A stretch of DNA of 64,000 bases from Paramoeba atlantica (Eukaryota > Discosea), in contig CDRNVI010000029.1 of the NCBI GenBank assembly GCA_977017575.1, positions 496,001 through 560,000 on the forward strand. The letters run 5' to 3'. Positions 1-9,223 of this stretch are shown in pieces; the stretch's first letter is position 1, and each line of letters opens with the position of its first letter. Under the pieces are notes generated by a model, which was given only the letters and a program-made list of their open reading frames with translations, ran no database searches and was not told where the DNA came from. The translations under genes were made by a program, and so were the position numbers.

Positions 1-81
1 TCACTATCTCCTTATCCAACGTTTGCCCATTTTCTTGCCCAACAGAAATGTCCTGGTGTAGCTGGAACGTCAACCAAATAA
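1..81 (+). CDS. Possible C-terminal tail of an upstream gene (partial)
   Basis: Frame 1 is open from the first base to a TAA at 79-81, giving 26 residues that end in a Gly/Ser/Thr-rich tail. Every other gene here is on the + strand, so the end of an upstream gene is expected near this point. The stretch is too short to identify, and a chance open frame of this length is quite possible. Confidence 0.3.
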   Translation, partial: SLSPYPTFAHFLAQQKCPGVAGTSTK

Positions 82-359
82 TAACTTTAAGAAATGCTTG
101 TCTCGGTGTCCCTTTGTTCATAGAGACGTTCGTGGTACAAGTAGTATAAGGCTCCTGCTACAAGTAGTACAAGGTTCGTAGTACAAGTTCGTAGTGCTGA
201 TATGAATGTATTACGTGGATGTGGCGGTACAGTATTTCTGTGACGTAGAGTATTGCCTAAGTAGTGGAGTTTTCAAGAGCCTTTTTTGTTTGGGGTAGAG
301 AAAGAGAATACATAGAAAAATAGGCAAATAAACAATTAGACTCTTTTATTCATGCGTAG
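82..359. other. Intergenic spacer with short imperfect repeats
   Basis: This is non-coding spacer. A short motif of the form tacaagtagtayaaggctc is repeated imperfectly between about 137 and 190, and related cgtagtacaag pieces follow. No RNA gene is visible. It presumably holds the 3' UTR of the upstream gene and the 5' UTR of the next. Confidence 0.5.
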
Positions 360-2531
360 ATGAAGGTCATTTATCCAGGTGCGCATCATTCGGATTCAAA
401 TTTGTCCTTGTGGACTGAATCTCAAGTTCTTCTGTCGCAAAGCGTGCTGAATTGGTTGACGCCGACGTTGGGCATCACTGCTTTAGATTGTTGTAAGCCA
501 GAATTTTCTGAGTTTAGTAGAGATACGAATGATGATACACGTATTGATGTGTCGCAAGCAGAGACATCATCTTCCTCTTTTTTGGGTAGTAGTAGGTCAA
601 CAAGCTTCTTGCTGTCACGCAAAAAATATCACCTGGACGCAGTATTATCCAAAAGTTGTGGAATAATTCACTCACGAACTCCTTTTTGTCTTGTGAACTG
701 GTGTGTTAGTCCGTGCTGTCTTTTCGATAAAGGCTTTCCGATAGTTCTCATTAATATGCTAAAACCAAATGGTATGGCATTGTGTGCACTTGAATTCGAT
801 AAGGAATTTCAATTAACCACTCTTTGGAACCTTAACTCGAACGATGACGTCAATTTCGGAGCAACGCGTCATTCATTCCGTACAACTTTTGCTCGCCAGA
901 CCTGTTTCACGGGGTCCTGGGAAATGCAACATGGAAGTTCACAAAGGAAATGTTGGAGTATTTATTTGCTTACAACAACTTGGAATCAAATACAGACTTA
1001 CTTAGTTAATCAACATCCTGAAGTTGGTGTATTGTCTTTTACCTTGCAGTATCATCGATGCTTTGAACTCTGGTTAACGTCTCCGCCCACGACTCTTTTC
1101 GAAACCATAGAAAATACAACCGAGCTTTCAAAAATCTGTCTGATAGGATGCACTGATGGTTCGTTATGGCAATATGTTCTTCCTATTAAGCGTAAAGATA
1201 GGCCTCGAATTAAAAGAATTTTGTTACCCGATCCATCATTTCACCTCCCATTAAACAAAGATGAAATTTGTTATTCAAAATATGTTACTGCTGAGCTTGA
1301 TATACAGGAAATATGGATGAGTGATTTCAATCCTCCTCGAAGCCTTCCGTTGTTTACTTATTGTGTCCGTCACTATGACCAGCAACGCCTGAAAGTTGTG
1401 AGTTGGACAGTAGTTGTATATTCCAGTGTTCTCGTCTGGACAAAAGATACAAAGAAACGTTTAACGCCCCGACGAAGTGTATCGAATGACTACAAACAAG
1501 CAAGAAAGTGTGTGGCACAACCACTTTGCAAAACTTTCGCTGCCGAATGCGTCCGTGCAGCTGGTCTCACAGACTTCGGCCATTCTGTGACTATTATGAC
1601 GGCCACCCGTATATTACGGTTTGAGCCGCCTCGCAAGCAGTGTTGTGCAACTCAAAGTACGTTGCGATCTACAGAATACGTTCTAGTGAATCCAACTCTT
1701 CTCCACGAAGGAAATATGTATCCTAAGAAAGGACTTCCAACACTGTCGGGTCTGGAGGAAAACAAAAATATTTATGAATTCTACGAAAATTCTCATTCAC
1801 TATCCGGAGAATTGGGTACGGCAAATATCACAGAGCCCCCTGCTACGAATGATCATGATGGGTCAATTAATTTGAAATCGACGTGGATTTCATCCTCATT
1901 TCCGCATTCCATTTCGGTTTCCCCGACATTCAGCCGCGTCGCGCTTTACTTTTATGCATCAAAAACAAATGCAGACAAGGTATTTAGTTCTGATCATTTA
2001 TGGACGGCAGAAGCCAATGCCGCAACTTCTAGTTCCTTCACTTCATCCCTATCGCAGCAGTGGAGGCACTGTGAAGCTGCTGACATGAAACTTGCATCAA
2101 CAGTAATATATTATTTGCATTCAGATTTGCATTTACGCGTAGATAGGAAGTATATGTGCGACCTAGTTCAGTCATTTTCATCTACGCCGTGGCTCAGGGA
2201 AGATCTTGTAAGATGGGCCTACGGCGTTGGTATAACTCTAGAAAGTCTAGGATTGCGCACAGCACATGAGCAGCCGTGCATTTCACAAGCGCAGTGCTGC
2301 ATATTTTGCGGTTCTATCGCGAAACCAATATTCGAAGATGCCTCCTTGCGTTACCTATTCAGGTGCGAAAGGTTTCATGATTTTGCGGTGTGTGCTTTTA
2401 CAGGGAAATTGCTTAGCCCCAGTCATGAAACCATCTATTGTGAGTTTTGCAGGACAAGTGTACAGATAAGCCAATGTGTTGGATTCTTGGCAAGTATTTG
2501 CATTCGGTGCCAACGTCCTCGACTATGTTAG
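360..2531 (+). CDS. 723-aa protein with C-terminal TFIIIC-like zinc finger
   Basis: This is a 723-residue ORF with an ATG start. Most of the chain gives no family match by eye; the alternation of short hydrophobic strands is compatible with a beta-propeller. The last 80 residues have a metal-binding layout: a CxxC pair in CCIFCG, then RCERFHDFAVC, then CEFC and a final CIRC. That order (CxxC, CxxxH, xC with a following Thr, CxxC) resembles the zinc finger at the C-terminus of RNA polymerase III factor TFIIIC subunits of the GTF3C4 type. If so, it would help recruit Pol III in the nucleus. The family is inferred from the cysteine layout alone; another treble-clef protein is possible. Confidence 0.4.
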   Translation: MKVIYPGAHHSDSNLSLWTESQVLLSQSVLNWLTPTLGITALDCCKPEFSEFSRDTNDDTRIDVSQAETSSSSFLGSSRSTSFLLSRKKYHLDAVLSKSCGIIHSRTPFCLVNWCVSPCCLFDKGFPIVLINMLKPNGMALCALEFDKEFQLTTLWNLNSNDDVNFGATRHSFRTTFARQTCFTGSWEMQHGSSQRKCWSIYLLTTTWNQIQTYLVNQHPEVGVLSFTLQYHRCFELWLTSPPTTLFETIENTTELSKICLIGCTDGSLWQYVLPIKRKDRPRIKRILLPDPSFHLPLNKDEICYSKYVTAELDIQEIWMSDFNPPRSLPLFTYCVRHYDQQRLKVVSWTVVVYSSVLVWTKDTKKRLTPRRSVSNDYKQARKCVAQPLCKTFAAECVRAAGLTDFGHSVTIMTATRILRFEPPRKQCCATQSTLRSTEYVLVNPTLLHEGNMYPKKGLPTLSGLEENKNIYEFYENSHSLSGELGTANITEPPATNDHDGSINLKSTWISSSFPHSISVSPTFSRVALYFYASKTNADKVFSSDHLWTAEANAATSSSFTSSLSQQWRHCEAADMKLASTVIYYLHSDLHLRVDRKYMCDLVQSFSSTPWLREDLVRWAYGVGITLESLGLRTAHEQPCISQAQCCIFCGSIAKPIFEDASLRYLFRCERFHDFAVCAFTGKLLSPSHETIYCEFCRTSVQISQCVGFLASICIRCQRPRLC

Positions 2532-3397
2532 TTCGATTACCTATTTTACATTTCTAATGCTCCCAGAATGCTTTCATTGCTCGTCTTAACCTCGAATATG
2601 CTAAAAAAGCGCTTTTTCTCCGTTTTTGTTTCCATCGCTGTCCTTTCCACAGCAGTGATCCCCAGTCACAGCGATCCCCAAATGATGCCCCTGTGTTCCT
2701 TAACAACCTATGTTCCTTTAAGGCGCTTAGGCGTTGATTTGGTGCAATTTAACACACTACGCTTATGACTTCCTCTTTTTTGCGGCCCAAAAGAAGAGGC
2801 AAGCCTATGAATGGAGACTTTTCTTTTCTGACCTCTCGGAGGGGGTGGTGAGGGAATCTTTACGTGAAATGGGTGGATTCTTGTTCGCTTTTTACCCGTA
2901 AAAGTTGATGGAAGGGGAAGAGGGGAAGATTAAATCAGTAGAAGGTCGCATTTTTATATTATTTTTATAACATGCTTCTTTTCTTCTTCGGGCTCGTGCT
3001 AGACCGCTTAACTATGATGTTATGAGAGACGAAATTGAACAATAGCACTTTGTTAGTAAAGTAGCACTTTGTTTTTCGGTGTTTGTATGAGAAAAGACAT
3101 TAAAGAACCGTATTTTTTGAACCTTCGGCTCAATAGGCCCCTATTAGGGGGTCTCTGCGAAAAAGAAGGGGCAAAGCTCCGCGCTACGAAAATGAGATCT
3201 ATCAAATGTGCATATCTAATGTACCAAAAATGAGCTAAAACGGACAAGAAATCACATTTTTCTAGGGGGTCCTAGAACTTATGGGGGTTCTACGGTCGTC
3301 ACTGTATTATTATCCATTTTACGTATGATAGATGAAACCCCTATTTTGCATTCGCTAATGTCCTAAAAACATCACAATCATTCATCACAAATCATTC
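2532..3397. other. Long spacer holding a degraded inverted-repeat element end
   Basis: There is no convincing gene; the short open frame at 2568-2768 has no recognisable content. The segment from about 3110 to 3292 matches the right end of the MITE at 60754-61668. Both have an internal caaaaatgagct...acggac motif (3222-3245), then two G-runs about 13 bases apart and a terminal TT followed by TA. This looks like an old, truncated copy of the same non-autonomous family. Confidence 0.5.
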
Positions 3398-5254
3398 ATG
3401 ATGAGTCTGAGATATAGTAAAGTGTTAACGCTATTAGCTTTCCACTTATTGAGCCAGCAATGCGCTACTACATTATCGAAATCTTCTGAAGTATTCAAAA
3501 AAGAGCGTCTGGACCAGCAAAGCTTTGGAGGGTTACGTCGCAGTTCACCCTCTGGACCAAATACCTTATTACATTGGGCGTACAATTTTCCGCTCCAAAT
3601 GACTAAGTCATTTCAATTGTGGGATCCGGCTGAGAACGTGTACTGGGATCCGGATGAATCGGAATGGTGGTATCCATTGAGGCAATGTTTCTACTACGTA
3701 GTATCTTTGTTTCCAGATCTAATACTTCACATTGTTTCTTCCGTAACGGAGTCCGAAACGGAGGTAAGCGACCCTCATTGCGAAGGTGATCCTGCATACA
3801 ATCAAGGAAATTCGTCTACGCTCAACGCACACACTTTCCACACATGTGACAAGACGAATGCGCAAACCAGAAATGGTCTTGCGTGTACGCACAAATTGGA
3901 AAAGAAGCGAATCCGTCCTCTAAATCGCGCTGACTATTTGGGTGGAAATTTATCCTCCGACGTACCAAGTTCTAATCTACTTCCGGAACAACTTGCTTCC
4001 TTACAGGACTTCACTGTACCGAAAGAATTCATTACATTTACGCCGATGCAGAAACGTCTACTTCGATCCAGGACACAAACTGAGTTTGAAGTAGAGTCGA
4101 AGTCATCATTCTTACCCTCGCGGATATTTTGGTACAAAAGATGGAATATCTGTCGCCTCCGCCCCATGATTATGAAGATTAAGGTGGGCGGGTATGTGGG
4201 TGGAACGGCAGAGAATTTGACTATAGTGCGCGACGAGTCAAACTTTCAAACACGGCCCGGGAGTGGAATATATATTAACAATCCTTTTCATGACGACGGC
4301 AACGAGAAAGGGATGCAAATTTGGTTGCAGAACAGCAACCTACCGGCTTCCAAGGCAACCCAAGATTGGCCCTTACGACTAGTGATAGGCGGGATTCGAC
4401 TTTATATTCACAATGCTTTGAAGGTAGCCTTCCAGCAGGACACAGGATGTGATGCACTGGAATTACCTGACCTCTCCAATCGTATTTTCTTCGACATAAG
4501 CGGTTCGATATTATTAGACGATCGTGAAATCGAATTGCGGGAGCATACATCACTACGCCAGTCACTTCAAGTGTTCTTTGAAGCGGCAGAGCAGCGTACT
4601 GGTTTGTATCACAAGCTATACGATCAACTGTGCGTCGCCTTAATGGACTCGGATAAGAAGCTGGGGGGATATTATTCTCACGCAGCCCCCATTCTTAACA
4701 TAATAGACTCACTAGAGCGGACGAATCAAGCTGAACTAGCACTTCTGGAGTCTCTTATTTGCACTGTACATCTAACTACAGAAGATTTCGCCATTATGCC
4801 CTACCCAGAGGATGAAGAAACGCAATCAACGCACGCGGACGCCCACTCCAATCGGTACTATACGGTTTTCTGTCCGTGTGATTCTTCTCATTCACGTGCC
4901 GTGTTCGGAAACGAGTGCATCATAATGGCCGCCATTGATAATGTTCCTCGCATTATTTTTGTGGAGACAGGAGAAACAATGGATTCTACGGCTGCTTCGC
5001 CTTTGCGTTTACCCATTAAAGGAGATTTGTTGCGGGTTTCGTACTACACCCGCGCACCTTGCACTGAGACGACCCATAAGTTGTCTTTTCACAATTCAGC
5101 GAAGTCAGGGGACCCAGGGAAACCGATCCACAAGCTGCGTCCTGTCCCCAACAAGGGAGACTTATTGCAGTGTGTCTGCAGCGTACACGAACAATCTTAC
5201 TATTCCGAGTTACAGCGTCTGCTTGGTACAAGGTATTGTCCTGTTGCGGTATAG
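3398..5254 (+). CDS. 618-aa secretory-pathway protein of unknown function
   Basis: The ORF has 618 residues and two in-frame ATGs at 3398 and 3401. The first ~25 residues carry a hydrophobic core (LTLLAFHLL) followed by small residues, like a signal peptide. A Trp-rich acidic stretch with repeated WDP motifs lies near residues 70-95. The middle section (about 145-200) is basic and polar. The C-terminal third is acidic with several cysteines. I see no second membrane span and recognise no family. The context gives no clue, because the neighbours are a transcription-type gene and transposon debris. Confidence 0.7.
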   Translation: MMSLRYSKVLTLLAFHLLSQQCATTLSKSSEVFKKERLDQQSFGGLRRSSPSGPNTLLHWAYNFPLQMTKSFQLWDPAENVYWDPDESEWWYPLRQCFYYVVSLFPDLILHIVSSVTESETEVSDPHCEGDPAYNQGNSSTLNAHTFHTCDKTNAQTRNGLACTHKLEKKRIRPLNRADYLGGNLSSDVPSSNLLPEQLASLQDFTVPKEFITFTPMQKRLLRSRTQTEFEVESKSSFLPSRIFWYKRWNICRLRPMIMKIKVGGYVGGTAENLTIVRDESNFQTRPGSGIYINNPFHDDGNEKGMQIWLQNSNLPASKATQDWPLRLVIGGIRLYIHNALKVAFQQDTGCDALELPDLSNRIFFDISGSILLDDREIELREHTSLRQSLQVFFEAAEQRTGLYHKLYDQLCVALMDSDKKLGGYYSHAAPILNIIDSLERTNQAELALLESLICTVHLTTEDFAIMPYPEDEETQSTHADAHSNRYYTVFCPCDSSHSRAVFGNECIIMAAIDNVPRIIFVETGETMDSTAASPLRLPIKGDLLRVSYYTRAPCTETTHKLSFHNSAKSGDPGKPIHKLRPVPNKGDLLQCVCSVHEQSYYSELQRLLGTRYCPVAV

Positions 5255-5796
5255 CTGTACGGAAGTCTTAGTGCATAGTTGATGGCACTACAGCCTTTGT
5301 ACCGGAGGAAGACGCAAGCTACGGTAAGTTTATTTTCCCTGTGTGACAGTATTTCCTGTTATAGATTTCCCGAAGGCAATGAAAAAGTAACGTTTGAAAG
5401 GTTACTCCGCTTCATTATATTGGTTCTTCGTACCAATGGGAGATTACAGAGGGGGGTCAGTTCGATCTGGGAGGGGTCTAAAAATTTTAATACTTGGCCA
5501 TTTTTCGAAAATAATAGCGCATTCGGGGGAGGAAGACCTTTTCGTCCTCCCTTTCAGAGGGAGGAAGACCTTTTCGTTTGAAAGGGCGTATTTTTTTTTG
5601 AATTTTAAGGGTGAAAATGTAGTAATCAGGCTTTCAAATGTATGTATTTTGTATTTTTTGTTCCGTTTCTTAACGCGCAAACTCTTTGTGTTGAGATCTA
5701 TAAACTGCTACAAAAATTAGCTCAAGCAAGCGAAGCATTGAGATTTTGGAGGGGGTGCCTTATTTCGGTCAGGGGTTTATATCGTTTCCCGTATAA
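5255..5796. repeat. Spacer with MITE-like right end (5749-5777)
   Basis: Two GAGGAAGACCTTTTCG units lie close together (about 5528-5545 and 5560-5576). The stretch 5668-5777 parallels the right end of the 60.7-61.7 kb element: an aacgcgcaaa-ctctttgtgtt motif, then acaaaaattagctcaa, then two G-runs ending in GGGGTT at 5777, followed by TA. It is probably a decayed copy of that non-autonomous family. No matching left inverted repeat could be located. Confidence 0.5.
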
Positions 5797-6830
5797 TTAG
5801 CAGTATATTAGCAGTATGGTAAGAGGGCCAAAAACGTCAATTGCATATCTTTTAATAAATTTCACTTTTTTGGCATAAAATTGAGCAGACGAACCTAGTA
5901 CACAGTGCCCCCCATCCTTCTCTATAACAATCCTCATTCTGTTTGGCACACTTTTTAATATGCGTTCAACGAAACCAACTTCACTAAGCAGCCCACTGTA
6001 CGAAGCTGTGATGGATTCTTTCAATAAATCACGGTTCAATGGATTTTTCCTGCACTTTATGACATCCACCATTGACCATAAATTTTCGATAGGAGTCATG
6101 TCTGGAGATTTGGGTGGACAATCCAGCATTCTGACCCTGTTATCCTTGAAATGAGTACGTGCTTTGTTGTGTACAGTTGAGTTGTCCATTACAGCAGCAG
6201 CTAGACGATGGCGGTTAACAAATGAAAGAATTCCCCCCCCCTCTTTGTCAAAGCCTTCTTAAAATCTTCCCCCTTCACAGATGAATCTCCATCGATGTGG
6301 ATGAACCACCCATACCTAAGACTAACCCCCATCCATACCATAATACCCTTTCCCCCACCCAACGATCCATTCCAGGGGTCGCAGAATATTTCTCGACGTC
6401 GCCTTCGCGGCCAGTGAAAGTTTGACTCCCGCGGCAACTGCACCGAAAAAGCTTCTGATCACACCAAATGATGTGCGAGAGTTCTTGTTCGGTCCAAGTT
6501 ACCATCTCTTGGGCGAAGTATAAACGTTTAAGTTTATGCCTCTCCGTTAGATAGGGCTTCTTACTGAACCTTTGAACTCCAACACCGTGTTTCCTAAGTA
6601 AACGCCGAATTTGAGAGTTTGTTTGGAACACTGGATCCCAGCCTTGTGAAGATCACTCAGGATGAAATTCCAGGATGGACATGGGCTATTCCTGCTAAGA
6701 TGCACATAAACTTGTAGAGCTGTTTCCAGCAAATTCGACAGTGCTTTCTTGCACATAAAATTTTCGAGCTGCTTCAGAAAATGACCCTGTTTTCTCGAAA
6801 TCTTCAACTAACAGCATTCTGTGTGTCAGT
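5797..6830 (-). mobile_element. Decayed Tc1/mariner transposase
   Basis: Successive - strand reading frames carry a broken Tc1/mariner transposase. The N-terminal helix-turn-helix part lies at about 6807-6547. The middle part (about 6631-6275) has a helix-turn-helix remainder and the first catalytic Asp in HIIWCDQKLF. A GKGIMVWMGV block follows at about 6443-6201. The C-terminal part (6189-5797) has the second Asp in MDNSTVH and the hallmark PPKSPDMTPIENLW with the Glu. By eye 32 residues lie between the second Asp and the Glu, against 34 in classical Tc1. At least three frame changes separate the pieces, so it should not make an active enzyme. I could not define terminal inverted repeats. 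It is the only - strand coding signal in the window. Confidence 0.9.
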
Positions 6831-7510
6831 TTTGTTTTTTTTAGGGGTGAGAAATGGGTCCCAGAGAATTTCCCTCAAGAAGAACGCGGATGAACCCTTT
6901 TTCCCAATTCCCAGATTCAGGCGGCGGTACACGTCGAGGTACCGTCGCGGTATTAGGGGGTAGGCTTCCGGTGGGCCTAGGGGGGTGCACACCAATTCCT
7001 ATTCTCTTTTGAAGAACACAATAATCCAAGAATAATTATTTTTTTGACAATACGCGTTTTAATTAAGAATGCGGGAAACGATGTACATCTGTATATTCCA
7101 CCAGAGAGCTATACGAGAGCTCTCGAATGCGCTATTATTTTCTAAAATTGGCCAAGCTATACGAATTTTAGACCCCCCAGATGTAGCTCATCGCCCCCTT
7201 TATCTCCCGGTCGGACGAATTGTAATCTTCGTAGGTGTCCTGGAAATATTTCAAATAACGCTTTATGTAACTTAAAACGCACATAAATATTTTCATACGG
7301 AGACTAGGAAACCCCCAAGAACTGAGGTTACGCGCATTCTGCGTTCACTTAACCGTACTTCTGCGGTATGTGTTGTTATACCGTATTAATGATATTTACG
7401 GTAAGGATGCGACGAAATATGATGAGCAACAAAAGGGACATAAAGTCACATGTACGTAGTGTGTAGCCCCTGTGTAGTCGTATTTTACGTTATTTCAGAT
7501 TTTCGATACA
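6831..7510. other. Spacer with C-run and G-run element debris
   Basis: This stretch is non-coding. Two G-run blocks at 6955-6987 and a C-run pair at 7171-7196 (two C-runs 15 bases apart after TTTAGA) mimic the ends of the short inverted-repeat family found elsewhere in the window. The final ~20 bases form the pyrimidine tract and AG before the HSP20 gene. Confidence 0.4.
7481..7498 (+). promoter_or_regulatory. Putative trans-splice acceptor of HSP20 gene
   Basis: A T-rich tract ends in TTTCAG at 7498, 12 bases before the ATG at 7511. This is the layout expected for spliced-leader addition in kinetoplastids. Confidence 0.5.
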
Positions 7511-8008
7511 ATGTCACGCCTATGGGACCCATTGCAGGAGTTCGACGAGCTTCGACGACTTTTTAGCAACGACTTATGGAGTTTTCCTGGATTAAAGGGT
7601 AGCCCAACAAGCGGAATTCCTGGTTTCTACATGGCCTCGACCAGCACGAATTGGGCACCACAGGTAGACCTTATTGAGTCCTCCGAGCGTTTTTCACTCT
7701 CCGCCGACTTACCCGGCGTGCGTAAAACCGACATGCAGATCAATGCTTCAGAAAATCAAATTTGTGTGAGCGGGAAGCGACAATGGAGCGCGATACAAAC
7801 TGAGGATGAAAAGGATAAAAGTGAGGCAAACTATTTATGCCGGGAAAGAAGACCTGGTGAGTTTCAACGCTGTTTCATCTTGCCCAGTAAGATCAAAGAA
7901 AATGAAGTGGAGGCTCGCCTGCTTGATGGGGTTTTGGAAGTAGTTATGGAGAAACAAGTATCTGGAGATTCCTGGAGCTCCGGAATGTCTCCTGTCAAAT
8001 TACAGTAA
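7511..8008 (+). CDS. Small heat-shock protein, HSP20/alpha-crystallin family
   Basis: The 165-residue protein has the class I-like N-terminus MSRLWDPLQEFDELRRLF. An alpha-crystallin domain covers about residues 50-155: WAPQVDLIESSERFSLSADLPGV, then the ERRPGEFQRCFILP strand and the GVLEVVMEK strand that form the beta-sandwich. It should act as an ATP-independent holdase forming oligomers. No targeting sequence is visible, so it is probably cytosolic. The length is normal for the family. The C-terminal IxI-type anchoring motif is not evident, although the tail ends PVKLQ. Confidence 0.93.
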   Translation: MSRLWDPLQEFDELRRLFSNDLWSFPGLKGSPTSGIPGFYMASTSTNWAPQVDLIESSERFSLSADLPGVRKTDMQINASENQICVSGKRQWSAIQTEDEKDKSEANYLCRERRPGEFQRCFILPSKIKENEVEARLLDGVLEVVMEKQVSGDSWSSGMSPVKLQ

Positions 8009-8472
8009 AATTGCTCATTTGTCCGTTTTTGATGCATGCCACAAGGATTTTTTCGAGTTTGCTTTCTTCTTCCGAAGTTTTCCGAGAAGCGGGATTTTTT
8101 TCTCCATCATGCACCGCATAGTTATTTGCGGTCGAGATTAACTCAAAAAGGCGGTATGCGGTACATACACGTATGGAGGTGCCAAACTTTGTCGATTTGT
8201 CCAGCATTATTCTACAATTTACATTTCAGAAAATGTTTTTGAATACTTGAGTTATTGCTATGTGTCAATCTTCCGTTAAAAATGACGAAGAATCGGTTTC
8301 GTGAGAGATTATTAAGTCCACCATGTACATACAATGTGGTACCATCATGCTGCAAATGCGTTCCTCAAAGTACTTGATTATTCTTTACGCCCTATTGAAA
8401 GTCAAAGATTGTTGCTGTATTAAATTGATCATATTGTTATTGTTTTTACTTTAAAAAACGTTTTTTTAGAAT
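8009..8472. other. Intergenic spacer
   Basis: AT-rich spacer with no gene, repeat or RNA that I can recognise. It ends in a T-run and AG (8461-8469) immediately before the next ATG. Confidence 0.5.
8461..8469 (+). promoter_or_regulatory. Putative trans-splice acceptor
   Basis: Seven Ts followed by AG lie three bases upstream of the ATG at 8473. If used, the spliced leader would supply almost the whole 5' UTR. Confidence 0.45.
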
Positions 8473-8955
8473 ATGTTGATGCGACCTTCATGTCTTAAAT
8501 TGCATCGACACACAGTCGCATCTATACCGGCCTATCATAAAATGTCTCGAATACCCGGCAAGTGGCATCCACGTGAAGGACCCCCGGGGGACACCCTCGC
8601 TCGACGGATTTATTTTTATCACAGAGTGTTAATGGCTCGCATCGGAAACCTTACTGCTGTAGTAAAAACACCACGAAGTAGATACTTGTTTCGCAAAATG
8701 CAAGCACGTCTCTTCAAGTTCACATCCTTAACTCTTGCTCTTTTCTGTGTCTTCACTTTTGGGTGTCTCTGGATGATTGTTGCGTACAACGCATTCGCGG
8801 CCGGTCCCCCTACTGCTATTCTGCAGAAGAAAACTCGGGAGCATCGCGTTTCCAAACAAATTATGACAATGGTCAGAGAACGCGAGGCCGACCTTGCACA
8901 GAAACAGCACGAAACAGAAGCCCGACAAATTATTGAACAAAGGACAAATCTTTGA
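8473..8955 (+). CDS. Small single-span membrane protein, probably mitochondrial
   Basis: This 160-residue protein has a basic, acid-free first ~20 residues (MLMRPSCLKLHRHT), like a mitochondrial presequence. One strong membrane span lies at about residues 79-102 (LFKFTSLTLALFCVFTFGCL). A charged, helix-forming tail rich in Arg, Glu and Gln follows, which could form a coiled coil. I recognise no family. Mitochondrial inner-membrane location is an inference from composition. Confidence 0.65.
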   Translation: MLMRPSCLKLHRHTVASIPAYHKMSRIPGKWHPREGPPGDTLARRIYFYHRVLMARIGNLTAVVKTPRSRYLFRKMQARLFKFTSLTLALFCVFTFGCLWMIVAYNAFAAGPPTAILQKKTREHRVSKQIMTMVREREADLAQKQHETEARQIIEQRTNL

Positions 8956-9223
8956 TAATATTCCTTTTGGTATTACAGTCCCTTTAAAAAAACATTATAA
9001 TATCAGTACAGTAGTTTCAAGGCTTTTTTCCGTATGTATTTGTGCATTAGAAGGGGTAAAATTGCGTTATATTTTGTATTTTTGGTATTTTAAATTTTTG
9101 TAGCGTATCAAATAGAAAAATGTCTACGTCGCTAGACGCAAACAGTATAAAAACTACTGGCACCTTTTGCTCTCCCAAAAAATCGACTAATTTGTTGAAA
9201 GGTAGAAATTGATTTTCTGGATC

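Noticed and set aside
2568-2768. Short open frame after the TFIIIC-like gene
   Set aside because: Its composition is like spacer DNA and it has no family motif or conserved features.
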